NCBI GenBank assembly: GCA_002794775.1
Contig: NBAY01000090.1
Location: 62,001-126,000 of the forward strand
Direction of reading: 5' to 3'
Length of the DNA stretch: 64,000 nt
Origin: Porodaedalea pini
Lineage: Eukaryota > Basidiomycota > Agaricomycetes > Hymenochaetales > Hymenochaetaceae
Shown here: positions 43,272 to 56,656 of the stretch, one piece after another
Layout: the number at the start of each line of letters is the position of its first letter
Position numbering within the stretch: position 1 is the stretch's first letter
The notes under the pieces: generated by a model
Told to the model about the DNA's origin: nothing
Seen by the model: only the letters and a program-made list of their open reading frames with translations
Databases searched by the model: none
Program-made: the position numbers and the translations under genes

Positions 43272-44845
43272 ATGTCACTCATATGCAAGCTTTTGACATT
43301 ACCAGATGAGCTGCTTTCTGAAGTCATTTCTCACTGCTCTGTGGAAGACATCGTGCGCCTTGAAGTGGTGAGTTATGTTGTCTGGCAAATGTTGAAACAC
43401 CAATTCTGAACCGAACATAGACATGCAAGCATCTTCATTCTGTCTGCAACAATCGGACGGTATGGCTTGATCTTCTGTACGGACTCGACGTCGAGTGCGC
43501 ACCGGATCTTCCTCCCCATCATTCTTTAGAATCACTAACACTCAGCGACCTGAGGGTAAAGGTGACTGATGCAATAAGGCGCTTTCATGCCTGGAGGAAT
43601 CCGGAAAAACTTCGCGTTTTGTACGAGGTAGCGCTGCGCATCGAGCCACCGAAGAATGGCTCAGATCTACCTTTGGAGGCACGGCTTCTCCCGGGAGGAA
43701 GGGAACTTTTGATACTAAATTGTGGTCGGCTTGAGCTATGGTCTCTTGAACTGCCTGCATGCATATGGCATATTCCGCCGTTCTTTGGACACCTCCAATG
43801 CTCCTCATTTGATTTTGAACTTGTACAAAATGGCACAGTCATTATGATCGTTGGCGAGTTCATCAGTGCAGAACAAGCAACAACGTGAGTGTGCCACTTG
43901 CCTATTAAGACCTCTTCTGACAGTCTACAAAGATATTTACGAGTATTTCGTTATGAAATTGTGAAGCGTTCGGCCGAGCTCGTATACGACGTCGGTCTTC
44001 CGTATACACATCTTTTCCGATTGACAATTCGCGACGAGTTCTGCATGGCGTTTCTGCCGCACCAATTTCAAACTGTGCTCATTAATTGGAAATCTGGAAG
44101 AGGTGTATTTCTGGATTTTGTGGATTCGATGGTAAGATTATAACTTCCATCTGCTGGATCCATAAGTCACATACGACGTTTGCTTCAGGGGCAAAGTATC
44201 AATGACAACGTACGATCTCCGAACCTATACGACGGTCATCTTCTGGTTACTGCAAAACTGCCCACTGGTTTCTGCGTAGCCTCTTTCCCGCTTTCCATTC
44301 TAGATGAACAATGGTCATCTGATACCAACTACAGAGCTTGGAGAAGCTTTCCCTACAATCCAGAAAGTGGATACATTCTTACGCTCTCTCCCCCAGATGA
44401 TGAAGGACCATGGATGCTCACGACGCATGTGTTCAAGCCAACTTGGAAGAAGAATGCACCAGCGGAGATGTATATCGTTGCATATAGTAACATCTGGGAC
44501 TCGCCGAAGGTCTTCCTATCATTCAGGCTCCAGTTAAGCTCATCTGATGGGTGCCGCCGAGCGCAGGCTGGAAGTCTGACTGCCGTTCTAAAGAGCGTAG
44601 TGCATACTTCTGCAGTCCGTCTGCCGTGGGACTCGCATTGTATTTCGAATTCGGGCCACATTATCTGTCTTCGGGAAAGCCTCCGATGCTTTTCGCTGTT
44701 TTCTGAAGCACAGCAACCAATGGCTGAACTGGGACTAGATATACATAAGGATGGAAGCATTGGGCCCACACTCACGGTTGAACCGTGGAGTGGTGCTGTT
44801 GTGGCCAGCATGGAAGGAGCAGTGAGAGTGTTTCAGTTGAAGTAG
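43272..44845 (+). CDS. F-box protein
   Basis: Four exons (43272-43367, 43421-43884, 43924-44131, 44189-44845) join to 474 residues. The N-terminus KLLTLPDELLSEVISHCSVE followed by DIVRLEVVTCKHLHSVCNNR is an F-box, which would bind Skp1 in an SCF ubiquitin ligase. The remaining 420 residues have repeated beta-strand patterns such as LELWSLELPACIWHI, VYDVGLPY and GAVVASMEGAVRVFQLK. That suggests a divergent beta-propeller-like substrate-binding region, as in many expanded agaric F-box families; no WD motif is clear. The first intron falls inside the F-box. All introns are 39-57 bp with GT-AG ends, and the frame is intact. Confidence 0.85.
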
Positions 44846-45506
44846 CCAATTAGAATGACGTACAGAACCCACGGCTTTTCAGTCTGAAGGTCCAATACAA
44901 CACTCTCATCGTATAGTATGTGCTGGATGGATTCATACCGGTTGTAGCATTGCTCTCTTATGCTGGACCGAGCCTTCGCTCTCGTCTACGCCAGCCATGC
45001 AACTCAATTAATAGTAAGGACAACGACAGTTGGACTCCATTGTGAATTGAGACATTTCCGCTTTCGCGATGCTCCTTAGTCTCACAGACTCTCGTTGATG
45101 AAAATATCTTCCTCGGGCCCGTTATATTATAGAAGGATCTGGGATGATATTAAATCAGTGTTGTCACCCCCTCTTCTGAGGTCATTTTTAGTACTAGTAG
45201 CCTTATTTAGTCTTCAGAGAATGAGTCGAAATGAAGTTTATTCTATGCAGGTTGTAGCTCACCCAATTCGAATGACGTGAGCCCAGTAAAATAAGAGATG
45301 CTGATGTCAGCGAAGCGAAGAGTGACCAAGCACTGCTTATGTACATCAGTCCCTATTTGAGCTTTAACCGTTCTGAGACATTTGAGTTGACCGGACGTTC
45401 TGATCCCGACCAGCCCGTTTCGTCAGAACTCCGCGGTCAGCCCAAGTATCCACTAACATATAACACCCCGGCCCATGATCTCTCTCCTTGCACCTGTCTT
45501 TCCGCC
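44846..45506. other. intergenic region
   Basis: No gene. It includes the probable promoter of the downstream transporter. Confidence 0.5.
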
Positions 45507-47603
45507 ATGGCAGAACGGGATGCCATTACGAGCACTACACCAACCATCGTCGACGAGCGAAGCGAGACAAGCAGTGTCAATGAACAGTTCGGGCATCAGC
45601 TCTTTCCTGGTCCAGAAGAGCGAGCGAAGGATGAACATCTTGTAGAGTTCGAACAAGATGATCCCCTCAACCCCAAGGTCAGCCAAAAGCAACTGCACAT
45701 CTATTGCACCTGACGCCACGCTTATTCTTGTCTGTTCTTTTTTTCTTTTCTCCTAGAGCTGGTCACGATCATACCGCTGGTTCCTGACAATTCTCTCGGG
45801 CGTAATTGTCCTGAACGCGTACGTCTTTGACTTGTTGATTGTACGATCATCTGACTGGGCATAATTCTTCGTGTAGATCGTTTGCTTCGTCCGCACCGTC
45901 AGGAATTACCGGACAACTTATCGAGCGGTTCAATCTGTCAAGTGAAGTAGCCGTCCTAACCATCGCCCTCTTTGTCTTTGGATATTGTCTTGGTCCGATA
46001 TTCTGGGGTCCGCTTTCAGAGCAGGTAATGTTAGCCCTCTTATTCGCTAGGAAGTAATGGCTGACCTCAAGACACCCAGTACGGTCGAAGACCGGTCTTT
46101 ATTGTCTCCTTTGTATTTTACACTGGCTTTCAAGTTGGAAGTGCACTCTCTCAGAACACAGCGTCTGTCCTGATCTTCCGTATTTTGGGTGGGACATTCG
46201 CGGCAGCTCCATTGACAAATAGCGGGTAAGTTACTGGCTTATGTCTTTCTGGTGCCTTTATTGATTTGTGTCCTCTAGCGCGTTGGTTTCTGACATGTAT
46301 GCGTGGCATCTGCTCTATCCGAGTTTTCACGTTTCTGACTTCCGGCTTTAGCTGGGATGCAGGTACTCGTGGCAAGGCTCTTGCCCTGTTTACGGTCGCG
46401 CCCTTCGCAGGTCCATCACTAGGGCCTATAGTTGGCGGTTACATCAACACGGCCGGTGTATCCTGGCGCTGGCTGTTTTGGGTCTTAGCAATATTTGCTG
46501 GTGTATGCACTATTGCTATCATTCTCTTTGTTCCAGAGACTTTCGCGTAAGTTTCTCGTCAATTCCATCTGTTCGTTGCTGATTCAAATTTTAACAGACC
46601 AGTCATAATGGCTTCGAAAGCGAAGGCTTTACGCTTGAAGACGGGGGACGACAAATATTACGCACCCATAGAAAGGCAGGAGAAGAAGAGCTGGGCTAAG
46701 CGTTTAGAAGAAACCGTCGCGCGTCCTTTCAAAATCCTTTTCCAAGAGCCCATGCTTATTGCTATCACAGTCTATATGAGCGTAAGCATGCCTCCCTTAT
46801 GCTTTGCTCCCCTATGCTTTGCTCCCCTATGCTGAATCATAATCAAACAGTTCGTATATGGGTGCATCTATCTGCTCTTCGAGGCATACCCTATTGTCTT
46901 CGAACAGGGCCACGGGTTCTCTACTGGTGCGGGCGGCTTGATGTTTTTACCTGTCTTCCTGGGCGGAGTCATAGCGGTGACTGTATACATCGCTGTCTTC
47001 AACCCACGTTACGAGCGTTTGATTGAGGAACACAAGCCAAACATGGTGCCCCCCGAGGCACGACTCAATCTTGCGATAATCGGTGCCCCGATCTTCGCTA
47101 TCGGGTTCTTTTGGTTCGGCTGGACTTCTTACCCATCGATTTCTTTTTGGGCGCCAATGTTGTCTGGCCTGGCCATGGGAGGATCGGTGGTATTCATCTT
47201 TGTAAGTTCTGTCCTTTGTCATCCTTGGTAGTGGAAATTGACAATGTTACACAGCTAGCATTGTTCAACTTTATTATCGATGCGTACCTGTTCGTAGCTG
47301 CGTCCGCACTCGCATCAAATACTGTCGTTCGGAGTACGTTCGGCGCGGCGTTTCCACTCTTTGCGACGCAGATGTACGACGCGCTGAAGCCGAGATGGGC
47401 CTCTACGCTCATAGGTTGCGTCGCCGTGATTATGATACCCATTCCACTCGTGCTGAAGAGGTGCGCGACAGTTTATGCGTTATGCGAGTCTACAAATACA
47501 TTGCTTACTTTTATTGATCAGATACGGTCCGAAGATACGCAAGCACTCGAAACATGCCCCTACTCTTCCTATGAAAGAGAAGGTGGAGGTGTCAAAGGCG
47601 TAA
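45507..47603 (+). CDS. major facilitator superfamily transporter
   Basis: A plasma-membrane secondary transporter of the 12-helix drug:H+ antiporter/polyamine type. Ten exons (45507-45677, 45757-45818, 45877-46024, 46080-46225, 46279-46296, 46352-46546, 46598-46781, 46851-47201, 47255-47460, 47522-47603) join in frame to 520 residues. The signature between helices 2 and 3 is GPLSEQYGRRPVF. SWRWLFWVLAIFAG and the APFAGPSLGPIVGGYI motif fit helices 5-6. A hydrophilic 55-residue N-terminus (ending DDPLNPKSW) and a long central loop (KALRLKTGDD...RLEETVARP) are typical. Exon 5 is only 18 bases. The intron after 46781 contains a short tandem CTATGCTTTGCTCCC repeat. Substrate not determinable. Confidence 0.92.
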
Positions 47604-49080
47604 TCAATTTGTTTCGACGCAACGCTTTGCCACATATACGCAGCATGGATCATCTGTTTTTTCAATATCGCTTTGCCGTTTTAAATCGTAATCACACGCA
47701 ATGCATACATTCCTTTCCAACCCCAGCTTTCCCTTTTTTTACTTACAGACTCGTATATTCATTCTTACATGTGAACTTCCGTAGGATAACAACGGCTTAC
47801 AATTTCATCCCGGACATGCAAGTCAAAGGACGTCGTGTTGTTTCCTTTCTTCTCTTGACCCGCTTGGAGATGATGCTGTTTAAGTAATTCGGATAAGGGC
47901 GACTAGCTGAAGGTGCTTTCGATCTTCGACGTTTCATTTGTTCCCCTTGACGTTTCTAACGATAGGATTCGTGTCGTTGATCAATTGTCATTTTACCACA
48001 AGCATGCAAGCGTTCTAGTCGTGCTTGGACGATTCACTTGTTTCGCCAAGGCATTGCCTTCGCAATTTCTGCGTTGCCGACGTCGGCCAAGGCCTAAGGG
48101 GTCTGCAGCGATATTGAACATAGGTATATACGCAACCCATGGCAGCCGTTGGATCGGACGGGCAGACGCTTTAGAGACGGGCGGCGGGTTAACGCGCCGA
48201 TGGATTCGATCCCTGCTGCGACGCGTGAAATGCACGTTGCGAAAGAACTAACTGTTAGCTCTGGCTCCGGCTCTCCTCCGTTGATCCTCCACCGTCCGCA
48301 TTTGATCTGTGCTTCAGTTCGTGGTTCATGATGTTACTGTCACCCAGACGATATAAGGCCTTCCTTTACGTACCTCCCTCGACCAACCCGTACAATATCC
48401 TACAGCACATTCACGGCAAACCTACTCAGATCAGCACGCGATGTTTGGAAACCGCAACCATGAGCACATACGTGGGGATCCGGCGACCTGGTTACCTGAC
48501 GACGACTCGGGCGAGGATTAGTCTCACTAGCGCCCCTCGTGAGTGCGAGGCAGACGAGAGATGTTGCTGCATATTTCTCATCTACTCTGTGCACACGTCT
48601 CTCGCTCCTCTTCCAGCCGTAAATCGTGTTTATCTTCGTCTTTCGCGTCACGAGAGCCAAACAACGCTGCGTACTTTAGCATTGATTGAACGCGAAGCGA
48701 ATTGAAGGGACTTGAACATGTATAAGAAGCAGATGAAAGCGTTCACACTAGCGCGCTACTGACTGATGAGTACGATATATACGTATCGAGCTTGTCATTA
48801 CTCACTGCAAAGAGACACTGCCACACTGGCAGTCATTTGTATCCTGCATTTTCCGAAGTTCGACTCTTGAGTCATACCAGTAAAGCTCAAAATACTGGTC
48901 ATGGAGGTGTACTATAGTTTTGTTGCATCTGGCGAATTTATTGAAAATGTCCTTATGCAAGTAATCAGTGCAGTTGAAGGAAAGAGTACTAGTACGTATT
49001 CGGAGCCGATCACTTTCTTACCTAAGTCACTTTTTACAGCCAATGCTGATTCTCATGTCGCTACTTGACCGCCGCTCATC
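47604..49080. other. intergenic stretch, no supported gene
   Basis: About 1.5 kb with frames lacking protein-like composition. The last 100 bases are probably the promoter of the downstream polymerase gene. Confidence 0.5.
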
Positions 49081-50553
49081 ATGCCCGTGCCGGCGACATC
49101 CTCAGCGCCGGCGAACATCAACGAGCGTCGCCTAGTAGGCGTTCACGCTGAGCGCGTCTCAAACGTCTCCAGTACCGACTTCCCTGGACACTACCCCGGA
49201 GAGGATCACCACTGGGACCTGGCTGCCTTCAAGGACTCCCTGCAACTGAACGTCACGCGTCTCTCGCAGCGCAGTATTGACCTCGACCTCATCGGGGTCG
49301 ACTCTTCCGTTGCTAACGCCATTCGGCGTACCCTCATTGCGGAGGTGCCCACTCTTGCGATCGAGTCGGTGTATGTGTGGAATAACACAAGTGTCATTCA
49401 TGACGAGGTGCTCGCACATCGCCTCGGCCTCATCCCACTCAACGTAGATCCTGGCTTGTTCGAGCTGCGCGAGGAGAGCTCGGATTCCACAGACCGTAAT
49501 ACGCTCGTGTTCAAGCTGGAGGTCGAGTGTAATCGTAGGGCGGGTGCACCAGCGGACAGCACTGACCCGGATGTGCTGTATGAAAACCATCTAGTCACTG
49601 CCGGAATGCTCAAATGGGAGCCGCAGGGTGAGCAAGCCGAAATCCCCCACTTCAAGGTGTGCTGCCGTTGTGGCTCTTTATCATTTTTGTAAATTCTCAC
49701 AAGTCTCTTTTGCAGAGGAAACCGCCAGGTCCAACGAACCCGAACATCGTCCTCGCGAAGCTTCGTCCCGGACAAGTGATCGAGATGGAATGCCATGCAG
49801 TCAAGAACGTCGGGAAGGAGCACGCAAAGTGGTCTCCAGTCGGTACGTCCTTCTGCTATGTCCTTTTGTGCCTTTCTTCGTCTTTTGCATGACGTTTTCC
49901 TTATCCTCTATTTTTTTAGCAACGGCTTCCTACCGCATCCATCCGCATATCGCACTTCTTAAGCAACCACCAGCTGGATCAGTGCGCAAGTTCGCTGACT
50001 GTTTCTCACCTGGTGTCATCAAGGTCATCGGCGAGGGCACGGGTACGCGTTCGTTTGCAGCATTCTCAACATGTATATATATCCTAACATCGTTTCGAAC
50101 CTAGCAAGGGAGAGGGTGGAGATCGATGAGCGGAGGGTTCGTGAAGAGAACATGAGCCGTGAGGTACTTCGCCACGCCGAGTTCGAGGACTGCGTGAAGC
50201 TCGGCCGCGTACGTGATTGGTTTTTATGTGCGTCTCGCTTTCCATATCGTCTTTTCCTCTGTTTTTTTTTTTCTTCTTCGCTCCTTCTACTTTTTTCCAG
50301 CTATTATTCATTCATTAACCCTCTATACTCAGACAATATCGAATCTGAGGGGCCCTACGCGCCGCAGGACCTTTTCCCTGCCGCCATCCGTGTACTACGA
50401 GCGCGTGTTGCTGCATTGAAACGCGCCGCTGAGGCACTCGCATCAGGCGAGGAGCCTGATTCTGCTGCGAGTGTGACTATCGGGGTCGTCCGAGAAGAGC
50501 TAATGTCGGGACAGGAGGGTGTGAATATGGATATTGTGATGATGGATACTTGA
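49081..50553 (+). CDS. RPC40: DNA-directed RNA polymerases I and III subunit AC40
   Basis: The alpha-like subunit shared by RNA polymerases I and III, needed for rRNA, tRNA and 5S transcription in the nucleus. Five exons (49081-49656, 49716-49842, 49920-50042, 50105-50227, 50333-50553) give 389 residues, close to the family's usual size. Diagnostic stretches are [19 protein letters not shown] near residue 30, [20 protein letters not shown] near 80 (the alpha dimerisation motif), [14 protein letters not shown], and [20 protein letters not shown] near the C-terminus. The last junction is fixed by this homology. Choosing an earlier GT donor at 50209 breaks the frame. Fully intact; a single-copy housekeeping gene. 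Confidence 0.95.
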
Positions 50554-50880
50554 ACTAGGGTTGAGGGACGCCATGGAAGAATGTTGGTGTGCGTTGTCTG
50601 GTACATACATGTACTGGGGTGTCTATAATTGAGGGGCACCCGAATCTGTCTCGCGCTGGCATTAGCAAAATTATATTAGTGATACATGTATAGGTGAGTT
50701 GTAAAATGTCTCACTTTCGTGACATATCAAGGGCTCATCGCTTGTCATTGCAGTCAAAGTCCTTGTTTGAATAGTAGATCATGAGCTCGCAACAGGCCTT
50801 TAGATGCTATCTTTAACCATCGTTGTTTTCTCGACCTCGATCATTCTGTAACGCACATTACGCGCTCACAGCGCAAAGTC
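50554..50880. other. intergenic region
   Basis: The 3' flank of the polymerase gene. Nothing recognised. Confidence 0.4.
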
Positions 50881-50889
50881 CTACGAGGA

Positions 50890-52440
50890 TTGGTTTGCGC
50901 TCCTGACGGCTCTATTCTTCAATATACTCCACTGAGCATCAAATTTGAAAAACACGCCACGGTCTTCCGTAGTTCAACAACATACGCATATGAACTCTCG
51001 TTCGGAATTTCCATCGATGACAAGTACAAGCCACTGAGGAGATCTCCGGGTTCAATGACGTTCTCATACATGAGTAAGAAAAATGTATCTACCCGTATAA
51101 TCGTCCTCGCTGAGTACATCTCCGCTCTTATTGATACCTCCAGCGACTCCGAAGCACTTGTTTTCATAGCGTAGGGAAAGCACTTATCATTGCTATTTGA
51201 ACTTTGCGTGGCTAAGTGATTTCCCTGCGGGGCCATCGCCAGCAGTACGCTCTCGCGTACTTCGCGACGGTTTCTTAACGTTCGGCGAAAAAGGAAAACG
51301 TTACTCGCAATTGACGCGTGCCTACACGGTGTGTACGCCACTTCCATCGCATCACGATGACCTATCGGCACTTCGACGCTGCAGACGAAGGTCTCCCGGG
51401 AAATTTCATTGTCTTCGTACGGAGTTTGTCCTTGTAAGTTAGAGGCGCAAATAACATGATATTATTGATCCTTTGCAGGTGATGTATTGGGCTGAGAGTA
51501 GCGGTAGCTTTGAGACGAGCGTACGAGCGTCGGTAACGAAATTGACATCTATCATGACGAGTCAGCATATACATTGGTTCATTCCATTGGAACTTATGCT
51601 TGAAGATTTTACACAGGAACCTGTATGCATTTCAGCAAGGAAGCGAGAACATTCTTAACCACACTCTCCATATTAGTGCAAAAGTAGTGGCTACTGACTC
51701 AATCGCCATTCTGACCTGTGACTTCATTAGCGTCGACGGGACTGTGTACGGCTTTCAAAATGTCCAAGCTATTGGCGCGGGCTGGAACGAGACGGTTGAC
51801 TATTGTGGACCAGGCAAGTCTTCTGCCAGTCAAACGTCCGGACTTGGCTGATGCGCTCTATACGATAGGCTACCAAGGATGATATTTACGTGATCTACAA
51901 CAAGAATGAGAATCACTCGGGTGGCGTCTCAAGCTTTCCGAAATTCGGTGAGTTCATATTCTTATGCTTCTTTTTTTATGCTTTCTTGACGTGTGCCACG
52001 TAGAGTGGACATAACAACAGACCTGCCGGCCATACATGTCAGCTGCATGTTCAACCGTGTACAGTTGCTCACTTCCCAGAATGAATAAACCAAGATGTAC
52101 ACTGCCTATTGGCTAGATACTCCGCGGAAAATCGTGCGCGGTGGTCCATCGCTCAATTATACATCGTGTTCTTCTGCCGCTATCGAACAAGAGGGTTATA
52201 TCGATGCTATCAACTCTTCTGAGTGGGGAATAGATCAGATCTGTACGTTACCTCTTCTCATGTTATATCGCCGCCTTCCTACGGGTTCATACTTGTATTC
52301 ACGAGCTTACACATGAACTATAGATGGACCTGGAAAGGACTTCGAATGGAGCTCGAATTACCAATTCTCTGTCGTCCATTAGCTTGTCTCGTCAAGTTGC
52401 GTAGCCACTGGCGCTGCCGCTTTATTGAATAAACAATTTT
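50890..52440 (+). other. possible decayed unrecognised gene
   Basis: A series of plus-strand frames has protein-like composition: 50890-51174, 51197-51442, 51473-51658, 51600-51851 (TLHISAKVVATDSIAILTCD), a piece near 51880-51950 (YVIYNKNENHSGGVSSFP), and 52095-52316 (MYTAYWLDTPRKIVRGGPSL). Some breaks look like introns, but others overlap in different frames. I recognise no family. The pattern fits a secreted beta-rich protein gene that is degraded, or one whose exons I could not join. Confidence 0.3.
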
Positions 52441-54120
52441 ATTTATTCCAAGGCTATAAGCTTTCGAAATCATCATCAGCAATTGCTTATCAACCCAGGT
52501 GCTGTTCCTGCCTAGTTTTCTGCGCAAATAAGTAGAACAGAGTTCCATGAATCAGCATCTCTGACTTGAGACCATCTTCGCTGGGAACTCTCGTCCTGAT
52601 TGCGGAAAGCATCGGGCGTCTCCGCCTCATGTTTACTTCCTCTTGGTTCATGAAGAGCTTCTTTTAGCTTGCAAACTCAAATTTACTGATTTGATTCTCA
52701 TCGTAGAATCATATTATGTTCTTCGTCCGGCAACATCCTTGAAGTCTGACGAAATTGCGAACATAACTCTATGTCCTCCGTAGCTCGTCGGGCAAGAACT
52801 TAAGATTCTATAGCTTACGCTTGCTGCTGAGCGCACAGACCTTTACGGAGTGTATGTACTCTTGTTTTGACTTCTTTTTAAAAGGCAGATAATCTCGTTC
52901 TTCATTCTAACCTCCACTCTGTATTACAGTGGCCTCTTTGGCGTATCGCGTTCTGATTCCATCACACCACATGATCCTTTTCGTAATTCTTGCAACCTCT
53001 CCGTCGCTCCTTGCGCTCATAGTCTAACCTTGGCCGCATACAGTTAGACGTCTTCGACCTTATCGACCACTAGACGCTAGCCAGTTCCTCTTCTGGCCGT
53101 CTGGTGACTGAAGTTATATCTGGACGCGTCTCGGAAATTTACTAAATGAGCCAGAGCTAAATGTGGACGTGTCTCGGAAATTTACTAAAGAGGCCAAATC
53201 CTCAGCGGCGCTTGAACAAGAGGACTTCCCTTCAGATCCTCCCCCTCTCCTCTCGTACTGTCCTACCTTGAAACGTCAAACATCTACTTCACCGCACATT
53301 CAGAACAATGCCGTCACGACACAGTCCAACGCTCTTGCTGCGCTCGAGATTTCTACGAAGGCTGTAAGCGGCTGCGGACTGTGAGCGGTCAAACATTGTT
53401 CAATGTGTGTGCCAAGTATATGCTTCTGTCCACGCCAGTCCGCGACGTCTCAGTCGCTCTTGCGACTACCTACCCTTACATGTGTGTCCATATTTCCTCT
53501 CAGATTTGTACTTCTCTCTGCCTGATTATGCAAAGCGTTGTGGCTGACTATCCTTACCTTGTACATTAAAGTGATCCAGGCGTTGAAGCGGCTCCCTCCC
53601 TAGCGGTTAGAGAGAGGCGCTTATGAAATTATCAATCTTGAAAGGTACAGACCCGAATTAATCAGATGTTATCTATACGAAGAAACTGAGTTTCAGTATT
53701 TTCAGGTATACCATTCCGCACCTCTTGCTTGCCGTTCAACTTTAAGCTCCGATGCAGAAGCTGCCCGCGCATGCGCAGTGGTTACTCAAACGTCACGGTC
53801 CTATCAGCTTGCGCCTCATTCGTCTTCTTGAGCTGCGAGCAAGGACTGTTTTGAGTCAAACACTGTTCTTGCGCGGTGAATATTTAGCATCGACTGTGGA
53901 GTCATCAACTTTTGTATTCTTTGTACTGTTGCTTCGGGAAACACTAGACTGTCGGAGATATGCAGTGTTCAGCCGTACGGATAACAATACTGTGCAATGC
54001 AGAGTCCCGTAATACATCTGTATGTGCTGTGTGTCTTGTATATCATTGAGAATCCATCATCTTGCCGAAACTTTGGTGGTCTTTTCGAGTCGAATGAAAG
54101 CTCCAACAGCTCTGCCCAAT
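52441..54120. other. decayed intergenic stretch with a short tandem duplication
   Basis: No supported gene. At about 53116-53190 a segment ending GTCTCGGAAATTTACTAAA is present twice in tandem (spacing about 45 bp). The frame 53163-53384 is Ser/Thr-rich without a domain. Confidence 0.4.
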
Positions 54121-55660
54121 CAGGAGTAGTCACTTCATTCCCTTCAACTTATCGGCTGCCAAATGTGTGCGTACGGCATCATCCCAACCTAGCATCTCTG
54201 AAAACCGTGCCTCCACTGAGCCAGCGCTTTCATCGTTCGCGGAGCAGTCCCAGATACGCGCGATCTTTGGGAGAGAAGAACGAAGGCGGTCTAGAAGCGG
54301 AAAAATAGAGTGCAATGGCGCGTAGATTGCGAGGAGCCCCTTGACTGAAACCGATATGAAGAGGACGAATGAGAAGAATTGAGTTTGAAGACACTCGAAG
54401 CCTCGCACAAGTATGATTCTCGGCATCATCAGGATAGTTGCAAATTGCTTCCAACTACTGCTCCCTTGACTTCCCCATGTAGTCGAGGAGTTCAACTCGA
54501 TTCATACATCAGTGTACCTCCTGACGGTGGTAATAATCCAGCGCTTCGGTAGATTTAGTACGTTGCACTTACTTGAGGTGGCTTGAACTTACGCTAGAGT
54601 ATCTGCGGCGGGTTAGACCAAGAATAACGAAAGAAATCCAAGATCCACTGTGACCGTCTCCTAAATATACGAGCTTTCACGACGTCCTTGTGAGGCTCTT
54701 CGGCAAATCATGCATCATAGCAAGCGTGTATGCATTGCTGCCCAACCCACCTTGCTCAAATAACATCTCATTTCCAAATCGAAACGTGCGGAAAACAAAT
54801 CACTTGAGTGTAAATTTTTTAGGCAAACCTGAATGCGTCGAGACGCAGATCTAGAGCGCGAATGCCAATGGCAAATGTCTCATCAAAAACAGTGCCGGTC
54901 CACAGAAGGAACATTGCGCCAAATCCGAGATCCGCATTCTAAGACCTCGATTGATTTATCGTACATCGCAATTGCAAGCGGGAGCTTGGATTCGGCAATG
55001 AACGCACGCATGACCCACGCCTGCCGTAAAGTTCAACTCCATCGAGGATTTATTCAACTTCTGCGGTACTTACCGGACGGTGGTCGCTATGACCGGCCGA
55101 ACGCTGTCCCATCCCTCCATACCAGCCACTCCTGAGACTCCCTTAGAAGTGTCAGGATCATCGTTAAGCCAGCCGCGCACGCTCATGTTCTCCATCATAA
55201 CCTTGTTCGAATTAACTTGCGATGAAATAGGTTTGTCTTTGGAGTGTCGGGTAAGATGATCGAAGCCCGCATCTTGTCTGAAGAGCTTATAGATCCATTC
55301 TCTGGGATTCTCTCTGGAAGACATGTTTGCCGCATAAAAATTCCATTCGTCAAAGATTGCAACGCCTAGATCCGATGCTTCGGGTGAGCAAACACTCGAC
55401 AACTCAATACAGAGCACACATGCTCACGCCTTTTCGAACTTTGAAGAGTTGGTATCCGTTCGTTGTAAAGCTTAATCTATTCTCCATCATCATGCCGACA
55501 CCCCGAGAAAATTTCTGTAGTCCATAATGAGTGCACCATGTTTGAATGAAATGTAAAAAGCACCATACATCGTAAGCACCAGCAATAACCTACACATGTA
55601 GACGGAGTCAGAGTGCTTGGTCTACGATATTTAAATTAACATACACTACTCGTAATCCCT
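54100..55660 (-). other. possible remnant of a minus-strand gene
   Basis: Minus-strand pieces with realistic composition occur at 55417-55070 (FDEWNFYAANMSSRENPREW), around 54990-54830 (FGAMFLLWTGTVFDETFAIG) and 54495-54130, where a hydrophobic stretch FFSFVLFISVSVKGLLAIYA could be a membrane helix. They do not join into one frame. No family recognised. Confidence 0.25.
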
Positions 55661-55844
55661 CATTTTCCAGAAGGCGCTGCTCTGGAAGTATGTCCATAGC
55701 GCATTCCCAAGGCCGGCCACTTCCGAAAGGGTGCTCGTCTGTGCACAACAATCGTCCTTTGATTGATCACTTCGGGTTCTAGAAATGTGGCTCTTTTCCG
55801 AAGGTGAGAGGTTCGTTGTTAAAGGAAGAGAAGAGAGCCCGTTT

Positions 55845-56320
55845 TCTAACGCAGATACTGCATTGGCCCAGCTTCCAAGGCCCTAAGGTATTGCTCAGGA
55901 GGCGATCGAGAGATCCAAATAGCTCGGACTGAACTCATGTGCCGAAGCCGGCCAACCCCATGCCTTGGTATATAATTCGGAGCTATCTCGAGAGACTTGG
56001 AAAGTTTGCAATTATCACTGCTGGGAACGAAGCCCATATAGATAACACACCTTTTGCGCATCGTCGGTAGCCTCAGGATGCCTGTCAGAAGATGCACTGG
56101 ATATAAGAATCGACAGACGCAATAGGATGATCACTGGCCTGCCCATACATAGAAGACAGGCCGCGCGATTCGCGTAAAGCGCAGCGCTCGCATCATCAAG
56201 CTTGATACCTGTCGACTGCTCAAGCGAACTCCTGCTTGTCAAACAATGCATTACCCTCATCTTTCAGCTGTAATACATAAGACGCAAGTAGTGGATCTAC
56301 AGATGGCATGATAGTCGATC
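55845..56320 (-). pseudogene. TPR-protein pseudogene fragment
   Basis: Reverse-strand sequence reads LKDEGNALFDKQEFA, a stop, AVDRYQA, then after a frame change DDASAALYANRAACLLCMGR. Split by intron-like GT-AG segments, YPEATDDAQK and LEIAPNY follow, then a degraded ALEAGPMQYL. This order (DEGNALF, ALYANRAACLL, DAQKAxELxPxY) is that of tetratricopeptide co-chaperone-type domains. The in-frame TGA, the frameshift and the missing ends make it a pseudogene. Confidence 0.65.
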
Positions 56321-56656
56321 GCGCGTCGTTTCGGACTTTACAAACCAAAATTGTCTTGCAGTTCACACGCTGCTCTTCGATTTGTCACCTAATTACGGAG
56401 CGAACTCAAAATGTCGAAGGCCAATAGCTAGTAGTTAGTAGAATAGTAAACATAGTACATACATATATATCACTAGAGATTACGCGAGGGAGAGTTGCTA
56501 CCGAAGAGGATTAAGAAAAGTTACCTGTAGACTAGAAGAAGGACAAGACAAATATCAATCGTACAAAAAAGCCTGCGATCATCACATTGAAGTTATCTCC
56601 CCGTCCACTTAGAAAGTGAATTGTCGCTTTCCGCGCGGAGTTTAAGAGGGGGTCAA
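56321..56656. other. intergenic region
   Basis: AT-rich, no gene. Confidence 0.4.

Noticed and set aside
48119..48240. tRNA-like GATTCGATCCC stretch
   Set aside because: No matching acceptor, D or anticodon stems could be folded around it.
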